Positions 1 to 4,921 of a DNA stretch of 5,712 bases are shown here, piece by piece. The position numbers and the translations under genes were made by a program. The notes beneath the pieces were generated by a model. It did no database searches and was not told the origin of the DNA. It saw only the letters and a program-made list of their open reading frames with translations. Every line of letters starts with the position of its first letter. The stretch's first letter is position 1. This DNA is from Oscillospiraceae bacterium (GTDB lineage Bacteria > Bacillota > Clostridia > Oscillospirales > Acutalibacteraceae): the NCBI GenBank assembly GCA_022508865.1, contig JAFLUK010000095.1:1-5712 (forward strand), in the 5' to 3' direction.

Positions 1-61
1 ACTTGAACCTGCGGCATCTTGGTCCCAAACCAAGCACTCTACCAAACTGAGTTACACCTCG
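1..61 (-). tRNA. tRNA-Pro (TGG anticodon), 3' end beyond the window
   Basis: Read on the minus strand from 61, the sequence folds as a tRNA: a 7-nt acceptor 5' strand (CGAGGTG), D stem ACTC/GAGT around loop AGTTTGGTA, anticodon stem CTTGG/CCAAG around loop TTTGGGA, a 5-nt variable region, T stem 5' strand GCAGG and T loop TTCAAGT. The anticodon TGG (plus-strand bases 25-27) reads proline codons CCN, mainly CCA/CCG. The window ends at the last T-loop base, so the 3' T-stem strand, the 3' acceptor strand and any CCA are not visible. I see no good promoter in the 60 bp directly upstream. The nearest strong one lies beyond the half copy at 214-252, so this tRNA may be processed from a longer transcript. 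Confidence 0.93.
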
Positions 62-78
62 ATAGTTATTCAATTTTT
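23..78 (-). repeat. Direct repeat, copy 1 (tRNA 5' half plus leader)
   Basis: This 56-bp block matches 214-269 at a fixed offset of 191 bp. Bases 23-63 are identical (41 bp). The only mismatches are at 64, 65 and 72, and similarity is lost after 78. The block covers the anticodon loop through the tRNA 5' end plus about 17 bp of leader. Its inner edge coincides with the 3' edge of the anticodon loop, which suggests a recombination junction. Confidence 0.9.
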
Positions 79-85
79 CTGCTGT

Positions 86-107
86 TGTGGTCAAACATGT
101 GGTCAAA
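86..107. repeat. Tandem TGTGGTCAAA decamers between the tRNA copies
   Basis: The decamer TGTGGTCAAA occurs at 86-95 and 98-107, separated by CA. An inverted TTGACC follows at 121-126, facing the GGTCAA at 101-106. Paired short direct repeats 8-30 bp from an attachment core are typical of integrase arm-type or accessory sites, but identity as such is inference. The rest of 79-213 shows no convincing gene: an open minus-strand frame crosses it and runs on into the tRNA, so it is not credible as a CDS. Confidence 0.5.
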
Positions 108-213
108 GGCGGTTTTTTGCTTGACCTTATGAAAAGTGAAGTCTCAAAAAATTCAGCTTTTATGCGGGGTTTCGAAGTTGTTGCTTTAACGAAAAGGCAA
201 ATTGCGTACACGC

Positions 214-252
214 TCCCAAACCAAGCACTCTACCAAACTGAGTTACACCTCG
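214..252 (-). pseudogene. tRNA-Pro 5' half (truncated duplicate ending at the anticodon loop)
   Basis: These 39 bases are identical to the first 39 nt of the tRNA-Pro at 1-61: acceptor 5' strand, D arm, anticodon 5' stem and the whole 7-nt anticodon loop. The match stops exactly after the loop. The next bases (GCGTG on the minus strand) cannot pair with the CTTGG stem, and no T arm or 3' acceptor strand follows, so no complete tRNA can form. The half copy keeps a near-perfect promoter at 283-311. It is therefore probably transcribed, and the transcript would run on toward the intact copy. It could be a displaced attachment-site half left by an integrative element, or a tandem tRNA duplicate that lost its 3' half. 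Confidence 0.85.
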
Positions 253-269
253 ATTTTTATTCGATTTTT
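214..269 (-). repeat. Direct repeat, copy 2 (displaced tRNA 5' half plus leader)
   Basis: This is the partner of the block at 23-78, with 53 of 56 identical bases. Homology begins at 214; base 213 already differs from base 22. It ends near 269, before the promoter at 283-311, so the promoter itself was not duplicated. Directly outside its inner edge lies a short inverted repeat, GCGT-AC-ACGC (204-213). Confidence 0.88.
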
Positions 270-282
270 TTCATGCTTGATT

Positions 283-311
283 ATTATATCCCAGGTGGGG
301 GAAAATGTCAA
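283..311 (-). promoter_or_regulatory. Consensus sigma-A promoter upstream of the half tRNA-Pro
   Basis: On the minus strand, TTGACA (306-311) and TATAAT (283-288) both match consensus fully and are separated by exactly 17 bp (289-305). The expected start is near 276, about 24 nt before the tRNA 5' end at 252. This is a stable-RNA-grade promoter and was presumably the original tRNA-Pro promoter. It now faces the truncated copy first, with the intact tRNA a further 191 bp downstream. Confidence 0.88.
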
Positions 312-353
312 GAGTTTTTATTAAATATAATTGCATAATTGTGAGGAATAGTT

Positions 354-376
354 ATGCGGGCAATTTTTGCCCGCAT
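354..376 (-). terminator. GC-rich hairpin downstream of gatD
   Basis: A perfect 10-bp stem (354-363 with 367-376, arm ATGCGGGCAA) closes a 3-nt loop, 27 bases beyond the gatD stop. Position suggests a terminator for the murT-gatD unit and an insulator before the tRNA promoter at 283-311. The T-rich tail, however, lies on the plus-strand side (377-395). The minus-strand side reads AACTATTCC, which is a poor U tract. It may be bidirectional, or act mainly as a 3'-end stabiliser for gatD mRNA. Confidence 0.62.
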
Positions 377-403
377 TTCTTTATTTTTATTCTTATTATT
401 TGC

Positions 404-1165
404 TTATATCAGCTTACGGATTTTCTCTTTGAAATTTTCTATCTTATCGGAGTACCTGTCAACGATATATTTATTTGCTTCTTTTTCCTCAATATCGGGA
501 AGTGGGGAAAGGATTGCTTTTTCCTTGCCGTATTTTCTTTCGATTGCTTTTGTTAGAAGATAGTCGCAAAGCTGGGGGTTTTTCGGCAGGAGAGGTCCGT
601 GGAGATATGTGCCGATAACATTCTTGTACACAACACCCTCGTATCCGCTTTTGCCGTCGTTACCCTTTCCGTAGACAACCTTACCAAGGGGTTTATTGGC
701 ATTAATATATGTTCTTCCGCCGTGATTTTCAAAGCCTACTATGGGCATTTCAAATAAATCACTTTGAATAAAAATATTGTTTATCAGTCTGCCCTTTTCC
801 TGAACGGTGTACATATCCACAATGTCGAGCCCTTCAATTCTACCTTCGTCAGTTTCGTAATATTTACCCAGCAGCTGATAGCCTCCGCAGATTGCGATTA
901 CCACACCGTCGCTTTCAACATAAGCCTTAAATTCATCCTTGATTTCTTTAAGTCTGTTGCAAACCAGCATTTGTTCTCTGTCGGAGCCGCCGCCAAGCAG
1001 CACAATGTCAAGGGTGGAAAAGTCAATTTCTTCTTCTATGCCGAATGTTTTTACCTCTGCTTCAATGCCTCTCCATTTCAGACGTTGTACCATACACTGA
1101 ATATTTCCTCTGTCGCCATAGAGGTTGAGCAAATCGGGAAAAAAATGTCCTATAGTAATTTTCAT
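404..1165 (-). CDS. gatD: Lipid II isoglutaminyl synthase, glutamine amidotransferase subunit GatD
   Basis: GatD is the class I glutaminase half of the MurT/GatD complex. It hydrolyses glutamine and passes ammonia to MurT, which amidates the alpha-carboxyl of D-Glu in lipid II to D-isoglutamine on the cytoplasmic membrane face. The 253-residue protein has a CobB/CobQ-type amidotransferase fold: N-terminal GHFFPDLLNLYGDRGN, oxyanion-region LLGGGSDREQ (about 56-65), nucleophile Cys93 in AICGGYQLLG and His189 in GTYLHGPLLPKNP. The positions agree closely with the Cys94/His189 known for S. aureus GatD. The murT stop and this ATG overlap by one base (TGATG), implying translational coupling. GGAGG at 1176-1180 sits 10 nt before the ATG at 1165 and 7 nt before an in-frame GTG at 1168, so a start one codon earlier is equally possible. 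The family assignment is firm. Confidence 0.95.
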   Translation of the reverse strand: MKITIGHFFPDLLNLYGDRGNIQCMVQRLKWRGIEAEVKTFGIEEEIDFSTLDIVLLGGGSDREQMLVCNRLKEIKDEFKAYVESDGVVIAICGGYQLLGKYYETDEGRIEGLDIVDMYTVQEKGRLINNIFIQSDLFEMPIVGFENHGGRTYINANKPLGKVVYGKGNDGKSGYEGVVYKNVIGTYLHGPLLPKNPQLCDYLLTKAIERKYGKEKAILSPLPDIEEKEANKYIVDRYSDKIENFKEKIRKLI

Positions 1166-2502
1166 CACTGTTCACCCTCCATTCTCTTGAGAATATTCCT
1201 TGTGCTGTAAAGGCCGGTATAGTTAACAAGCACATACAGATTACCTGTACCATTATTGATTTTATTTCTGATGGCAGTTTCTATATTTGGCTCAAGGTGA
1301 GATGGGATATCAACATATTTTAGTCTTAACCGCATATCCTGACAGCGGATACCACTGACGGTAATTGACTTAATGCTTTGGTCTGTAAAGCGGTCAAAGT
1401 CCACGTCCCACAGCCAGCTAACATCATTGCCGTCCTGGTCCCGATCATTAATAAGGATAATAACATCCTTGTCCTTTGCATCAGCCATAACAGCATTAAT
1501 GTTCTGATTAAAGCCGGCAGGATTTTTAGCAAGGTTAAGTTCAATATCAGTACCCTTAATTAGGAAATGCTCTATTCTGCCGTTTTCCGGGTTAAAGTTA
1601 TCCAGCATTGACTGGAATCCTTCCATATTAACTCCTGAATGGCTTGCAACGGCATAAACGGCCAGTATGTTGTAAATGTTGTAAAAGCCCTTGTATTTTG
1701 CGCCGATATGCTTGCCGTCTACAGTAAATGCAAGGTGGTCGCCATGCTCAATTTTTGTTGCAGGATAATCAATCTCGGGTCTTTTGAAGCCGCATTCGGG
1801 ACATTCATAGTCGCCAAGCTGGCTGTAATGGTAATAGTTATAGTGCATTTTTTTGCCGCACATAGCACAGAATCTACCCTCACGGATTTCGGCATCTTCA
1901 GCGGTATCAAACACTTTTTCGCTGATACCATAGGAGATAAAAGGATTGCCGCTTTTTTGTGCAAGAGATAATGAAAGGGGATCATCGCCGTTGATTACAA
2001 GTGTCATATTGGGAGCCATTTTTATGGACTTGCCAAGAATGTCCATCGTAATATCAATCTCGCCGTAGCGGTCAAGCTGATCACGGAAAATATTAGTCAG
2101 TACCATATAGTGGGGTTTAAGAGTTGGTAAAACTCTTCTTGTAGAAACTTCATCTATTTCTATGCAGGCATAGTCGGCGTCAAGGTTGCAATCCTTGTTT
2201 GTAGCAAGCACAAATGCTGACACAACACCATTGAGCATATTTGAGCCTGTTCTGTTGCAGATTACCTTTTTGCCCTGGGCCTGCAATGTGGTGCAAAGCA
2301 TATTATTTGTGGTGGTTTTGCCGTTTGTTCCGCAGACAATATACACCTTTTCTCTGATTTGGTCAGAAAGGAGTTTTAGAATATCAGGTTCAATTTTGCG
2401 AGCTATCAGTCCTGCCCAGGTAACACCCTGTCTGCCCATTTTAAGACAAAGCTTTGCTACAAATTTTGCAAGTCTGATTGCCATTTTTCCTCTGAATGTC
2501 AT
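1165..2502 (-). CDS. murT: Lipid II isoglutaminyl synthase, Mur ligase-like subunit MurT
   Basis: MurT is the ATP-dependent synthase subunit that activates the D-Glu carboxyl of lipid II and uses GatD-derived ammonia. The 445-residue protein is close to the roughly 437 of S. aureus MurT. It shows the Mur ligase P-loop CGTNGKTTT (57-65), the central-domain motif EIDEVSTR (115-122) and TNIFRDQLDRYGE (136-148). An inserted four-Cys zinc ribbon follows, with CAMC (212-215) and CPEC (234-237). The C-terminal DUF1727 domain has LAKNPAGFNQ (324-333) and the acidic INDRDQDGNDVSWLWD (351-366), where the Asp completing the GatD catalytic triad is expected. The ATG at 2502 was chosen because AAGAGG (2508-2513) lies 5 nt upstream and the Mur-like N-terminus begins there. 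The frame stays open upstream to 2643, but that extension crosses the promoter and resembles nothing in the family. Confidence 0.96.
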   Translation of the reverse strand: MTFRGKMAIRLAKFVAKLCLKMGRQGVTWAGLIARKIEPDILKLLSDQIREKVYIVCGTNGKTTTNNMLCTTLQAQGKKVICNRTGSNMLNGVVSAFVLATNKDCNLDADYACIEIDEVSTRRVLPTLKPHYMVLTNIFRDQLDRYGEIDITMDILGKSIKMAPNMTLVINGDDPLSLSLAQKSGNPFISYGISEKVFDTAEDAEIREGRFCAMCGKKMHYNYYHYSQLGDYECPECGFKRPEIDYPATKIEHGDHLAFTVDGKHIGAKYKGFYNIYNILAVYAVASHSGVNMEGFQSMLDNFNPENGRIEHFLIKGTDIELNLAKNPAGFNQNINAVMADAKDKDVIILINDRDQDGNDVSWLWDVDFDRFTDQSIKSITVSGIRCQDMRLRLKYVDIPSHLEPNIETAIRNKINNGTGNLYVLVNYTGLYSTRNILKRMEGEQ

Positions 2503-2541
2503 AATAACCTCTTGATAATCTATAAAATAAATTTTCTTAAT

Positions 2542-2570
2542 ATTATACAGGAGATTGATGTAAATATCAA
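2542..2570 (-). promoter_or_regulatory. Promoter of murT-gatD
   Basis: On the minus strand, TTGATA (2565-2570, five of six consensus) and TATAAT (2542-2547, perfect) are separated by 17 bp. The expected start is near 2535, giving a leader of about 33 nt before the murT ATG at 2502. It makes murT-gatD a transcription unit separate from the operon upstream, although readthrough is possible. Confidence 0.8.
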
Positions 2571-2572
2571 TC
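2553..2572. promoter_or_regulatory. Inverted repeat over the murT -35 box (possible operator)
   Basis: GATTGAT (2553-2559) and ATCAATC (2566-2572) form a perfect 7-bp inverted repeat with a 6-bp spacer. It covers the -35 hexamer and much of the promoter spacer. A protein bound there would occlude RNA polymerase, so it could be an operator. The regulator is unknown and no regulator gene is in the window. A short AT-rich dyad may also arise by chance. Confidence 0.45.
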
Positions 2573-2583
2573 CCGACGAGTAG

Positions 2584-2630
2584 AAAAAACCTTTGGTTAA
2601 TTTGCCATAAAAGCTGAATATAAAAGGTTT
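2584..2630 (-). terminator. Weak terminator-like hairpin after the 56-residue gene
   Basis: On the minus strand, AAACCTTT (2623-2630) pairs with AAAGGTTT (2587-2594) across a 28-nt loop. The 3' arm runs directly into a T6 tract (2584-2589) followed by C. It lies about 20 bp past the stop of the small gene and just upstream of the murT promoter, a sensible place for a terminator. The low GC content and long loop make it weak, so partial readthrough into murT is likely. Confidence 0.35.
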
Positions 2631-2650
2631 GCACCATAATCAATCAGTGC

Positions 2651-2821
2651 TTATTCAATGGTATAAATCAGGTTTTCCCATTTAAGGTGAGTGCCCTCGT
2701 CAATATCAGGCGGTAACAGAGCCAAGGCAACCTGTAACAAATCGTTGTCAGCAATATCTGTCCTTTTTAAAAAACCGTAGTCGCCGCTGATTTTTTCTAC
2801 AACGTAATAGTATGGACCCAT
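2651..2821 (-). CDS. Small protein of 56 residues, DUF3006-like, function unknown
   Basis: The reading frame encodes 56 residues and begins MGPYYYVVEKISGDYGFLKR. It continues with a LALLPPDIDEGTHLKWENL stretch and ends YTIE with TAA. AAAGGAG (2829-2835) sits 7 nt before the ATG, an excellent ribosome site, and the start is only 18 nt after the stop of the TraX-family gene, so it looks like the last gene of that operon. The layout (aromatic/valine strand, Glu-x-x-x-Gly-Asp-Tyr, then a Leu-Pro-Pro-x-x-x-x-Glu-Gly-Thr turn) recalls short DUF3006-type proteins with a [VE]-x-I-x-GDY-A start and an LP-x-x-x-x-EG-D/T end. That likeness comes from memory and is tentative. There is no signal peptide, membrane segment or Cys, so a cytoplasmic small beta-rich protein is the best description. 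Confidence 0.8.
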   Translation of the reverse strand: MGPYYYVVEKISGDYGFLKRTDIADNDLLQVALALLPPDIDEGTHLKWENLIYTIE

Positions 2822-2839
2822 TTTGTTTCTCCTTTATCC

Positions 2840-3580
2840 CTATGTGAGAGTTGCAATATAGTCAATAATTAAAAGATGTGCGGGGTAGTAAATATAGAAT
2901 AAATACTTTATCCTCATTTTGCCTCTTTTTCCGTTGTAAAGAGCAAGAGGTATAAGGGAAAGCAGACCCCACCACTGTATTTCGGTAAGTGAGAGTGCAA
3001 GTACAACTGTTCCCGCTGTGGCAAGAATAAACCTTATATCCCGTCTGTCAGAAAGAGAGATTATTACAGGAAGCATTATACCGAAAAATCTGTAGTCAAT
3101 GTGGTAGTTTGTGTCCGATAAATACAGGGGTAAAATTTCGCACAGGAAAAGTGCCCACAATATGACTGAAAAAGGCAATATCCACCCAAAAGGATTAAAG
3201 CAGTTATTCTTTGCCCATTGTATTGAAAATATTATTAAAATTGAAATGCTGAAGGTAATCAGCACACCCATATACAGGCTATTATCTGCTATGTAGTAGA
3301 CAATCTGGCATAATGTTCCCAATAAAAAAACAGAGAAAAAATATTTCAGCTTGTTCCTTGTATAACGACAGCCCTCGGCTATCATGTAGGAGAATAGCGG
3401 AAAGGATATTCTGCCAATTATCCGGAATATATAAATATCGGGAAAAAAGTTTACTCCAATATGGTCTATTGTCATTGTTACAAGGGCAATTATTTTTATG
3501 GCATTTCCGCTTATAAATCCCTTTTGAAATATTTGAAAAATTTTTTGTTGTTTATTGCCGGTCAGAGTTTTATTGCTCAT
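2840..3580 (-). CDS. TraX-family polytopic membrane protein
   Basis: The 246-residue protein is very hydrophobic, with about seven or eight predicted membrane segments. It carries the TraX family signature: KIIALVTMTIDHIG (29-42), RIIGRISFPLFSYMIAEG (53-70) followed by CRYTRN, and YYPAHLLII near the C-terminus (231-239). In F plasmid, TraX N-acetylates pilin. Chromosomal relatives in clostridia are common, sit away from conjugation genes and have no established substrate, so membrane acyltransferase activity is only inferred. His40 and His235 lie in the two conserved motifs. The ATG at 3580 overlaps the dehydrogenase stop in ATGA and lacks a ribosome site of its own, so translation is probably coupled. 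A GTG two codons earlier (3586) is less likely. Confidence 0.88.
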   Translation of the reverse strand: MSNKTLTGNKQQKIFQIFQKGFISGNAIKIIALVTMTIDHIGVNFFPDIYIFRIIGRISFPLFSYMIAEGCRYTRNKLKYFFSVFLLGTLCQIVYYIADNSLYMGVLITFSISILIIFSIQWAKNNCFNPFGWILPFSVILWALFLCEILPLYLSDTNYHIDYRFFGIMLPVIISLSDRRDIRFILATAGTVVLALSLTEIQWWGLLSLIPLALYNGKRGKMRIKYLFYIYYPAHLLIIDYIATLT

Positions 3581-4743
3581 AGGCACATCTGTAAAATCTT
3601 TTTAATATCCTGCTGATTAAGGGGCTTAAAGCCCATAAGAACACTGTTCTCACAAGCTTTTTTAGACATAATGTCAAAGTGAGTTTCGTCAATGCCGATT
3701 TCTGTCAGGGTGCTTTTAAGTCCTGAAGTTTTGAAGAAAAAGTCTGAAAGCATTTCTATACTCTTTTTTGCAATTTCCATAGGCTCAAGGTCGGCATCAA
3801 TACCAAAAACATTTACACCGAACTGAACATATTTTGAAACAGTTGTTTCATCAAGGCAGTACTCCATCCAGCGAGGTGTAACAATTGCAAGTCCCAGACC
3901 GTGGGTGATATCGTAGTATGCAGAAAGCTCATGCTCAATGGGATGGCATGTCCATTCCTGCTGTTTACCGCCGTTTACAAAGCCGTTAATAGCCCAGCTT
4001 GATGTCCACATAAGGTTTGCCCTTGCTTCGTAGTTTTCGGGTTCTTTCATTGCAATTGGTGTGTACTTGATGATGGTTTTCATCATACCTTCCATAAAGC
4101 AGTCCAGCATATACAAATCCTTGTTCATATTAAAGTACACTTCAATTATGTGTGACATCATATCAGCAGAGCCGCAGGCTGTCTGATAGGGGCTTACTGT
4201 GTATGTAACTGTGGGGTCAAGGAATGAAACCTTTGGCAAAAGGGGTGGTGCAAGTCTGCCGATTTTGTCATTAGTTTCAGGATTGCTGATAACACCGCCG
4301 CAGTCCATTTCAGAGCCTGTTGCAGACAGGGTAAGAATTGTAACAATAGGCAGAGCTTTTGCTATCGGCGCCCATTCACTGAGGAATGCCCATGGGTCAT
4401 GGTCAACAAAGGCACCTGCCGCCATAAACTTTGTAGCGTCAAGTGTTGAGCCGCCACCCACTGCAAGGAGAACGTCAATATTCTCCTTTTTGCAGATTTC
4501 TGCACCCTTTCTTACAGAGTCTATTCTGGGGTTTGGTTCAATGCCTGAAAGCTCAAAAAGCTCAAGTCCTGCATTTTTAACTTCTTCCACTACAGCATCA
4601 TAAAGACCTATTTTTTTAATGGAGCCGCCGCCATAGGTGAGAAGAACTCTTTTTCCGTATTTTGCAAGTTCTTTGCCAAGGTTGCCAAGCTGATTTTCCC
4701 CAAAGTATACCTTTACGGGAATATCATATACAAAGCTGTTCAT
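3577..4743 (-). CDS. Iron-containing alcohol dehydrogenase (YqhD/butanol dehydrogenase type)
   Basis: This 388-residue enzyme belongs to the group III (metal-dependent) alcohol dehydrogenases. They reduce aldehydes to alcohols, or the reverse, with NAD(P)H in the cytoplasm. The N-terminal Rossmann-like half has VYFGENQLGNLGKEL, YGGGSIKK (37-44) and VGGGSTLDATKF (95-106). The metal ligands expected from E. coli YqhD fall at identical positions: Asp194 and His198 in SADMMSHIIE, His267 in TCHPIEHEL and His281 in ITHGLGLAI. The GGGS at 38-41 is the type seen in NADPH-preferring YqhD/BDH enzymes, so NADPH use is likely but unproven. AAAGGAG (4752-4758) lies 8 nt before the ATG. It heads an operon with the TraX-family gene and the 56-residue gene. 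A role in butanol/ethanol formation or aldehyde detoxification cannot be separated by sequence. Confidence 0.95.
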   Translation of the reverse strand: MNSFVYDIPVKVYFGENQLGNLGKELAKYGKRVLLTYGGGSIKKIGLYDAVVEEVKNAGLELFELSGIEPNPRIDSVRKGAEICKKENIDVLLAVGGGSTLDATKFMAAGAFVDHDPWAFLSEWAPIAKALPIVTILTLSATGSEMDCGGVISNPETNDKIGRLAPPLLPKVSFLDPTVTYTVSPYQTACGSADMMSHIIEVYFNMNKDLYMLDCFMEGMMKTIIKYTPIAMKEPENYEARANLMWTSSWAINGFVNGGKQQEWTCHPIEHELSAYYDITHGLGLAIVTPRWMEYCLDETTVSKYVQFGVNVFGIDADLEPMEIAKKSIEMLSDFFFKTSGLKSTLTEIGIDETHFDIMSKKACENSVLMGFKPLNQQDIKKILQMCL

Positions 4744-4776
4744 TTGAAAAACTCCTTTTTAAATAAATATATCACA

Positions 4777-4805
4777 ATTATAGCATTGCAGGTATTTTAA
4801 TACAA
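4777..4805 (-). promoter_or_regulatory. Promoter of the alcohol dehydrogenase operon
   Basis: On the minus strand, TTGTAT (4800-4805) and a perfect TATAAT (4777-4782) are 17 bp apart, with an extended -10 TG (TGCTATAAT). The expected start is near 4770, about 27 nt before the dehydrogenase ATG. A full TTGACA at 4814-4819 is too far upstream for this -10 (31 bp); paired with TAAAAT it would leave only a 14-bp spacer. Confidence 0.75.
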
Positions 4806-4860
4806 TAAATATTTGTCAAAATAAGAGAAAAAATATTTGCATTATAATTCTAATGTCTTA

Positions 4861-4889
4861 TTGTGTTTTTTAAGAAAAGGATATATAAT
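4861..4889 (+). promoter_or_regulatory. Promoter of the secreted membrane-anchored protein gene
   Basis: TTGTGT (4861-4866) and a perfect TATAAT (4884-4889) are separated by 17 bp. Transcription would start near 4896, with a leader of about 26 nt containing the GGAGG ribosome site. It diverges from the dehydrogenase promoter; the two -35 boxes are about 55 bp apart, so the 4744-4921 interval serves both directions. Confidence 0.65.
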
Positions 4890-4921
4890 TGAAATGTATA
4901 TGCAATAATTTGGAGGATATT

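Noticed and set aside
1..213. Minus-strand open frame crossing the spacer and running into the tRNA-Pro
   Set aside because: A frame that translates a tRNA is a known gene-calling artefact. No start with a ribosome site was seen and the peptide resembles no integrase I can confirm.
23..252. Group I intron in the tRNA-Pro anticodon loop
   Set aside because: The break is at the anticodon loop, but the downstream copy carries its own complete 5' half rather than only the 3' half, so splicing would not be needed or possible in the usual way.
764..1210. Plus-strand open frame opposite gatD
   Set aside because: It is antisense to a well-recognised gene, has no ribosome site or family likeness, and lies fully within the gatD/murT coding strand's shadow.
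2503..2643. N-terminal extension of murT to an upstream in-frame start at 2643
   Set aside because: The extra 47 residues run through the murT promoter and the dyad, reach nearly to the stop of the small gene, have no good ribosome site and do not resemble Mur ligases. The ATG at 2502 has AAGAGG at 5 nt and gives the family length.
3581..3586. GTG start two codons upstream for the TraX-family protein
   Set aside because: The ATG at 3580 forms a classic ATGA overlap with the dehydrogenase stop. No ribosome site favours the GTG.
4199..4603. Plus-strand open frame opposite the alcohol dehydrogenase
   Set aside because: It is antisense to a strongly conserved enzyme. Its length is explained by the codon bias of the true gene, and there is no ribosome site or recognisable domain.
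4807..4839. Repeated AAATATTTG (4807-4815 and 4831-4839) between the divergent promoters as a shared regulator site
   Set aside because: The 9-mers are nearly pure A/T in an AT-rich intergenic stretch and such matches are expected by chance. Nothing else supports them.
4843..4848. A second TATAAT upstream of the surface-protein gene
   Set aside because: No acceptable -35 hexamer lies 16-18 bp upstream, whereas the box at 4884-4889 has a paired TTGTGT at 17 bp.
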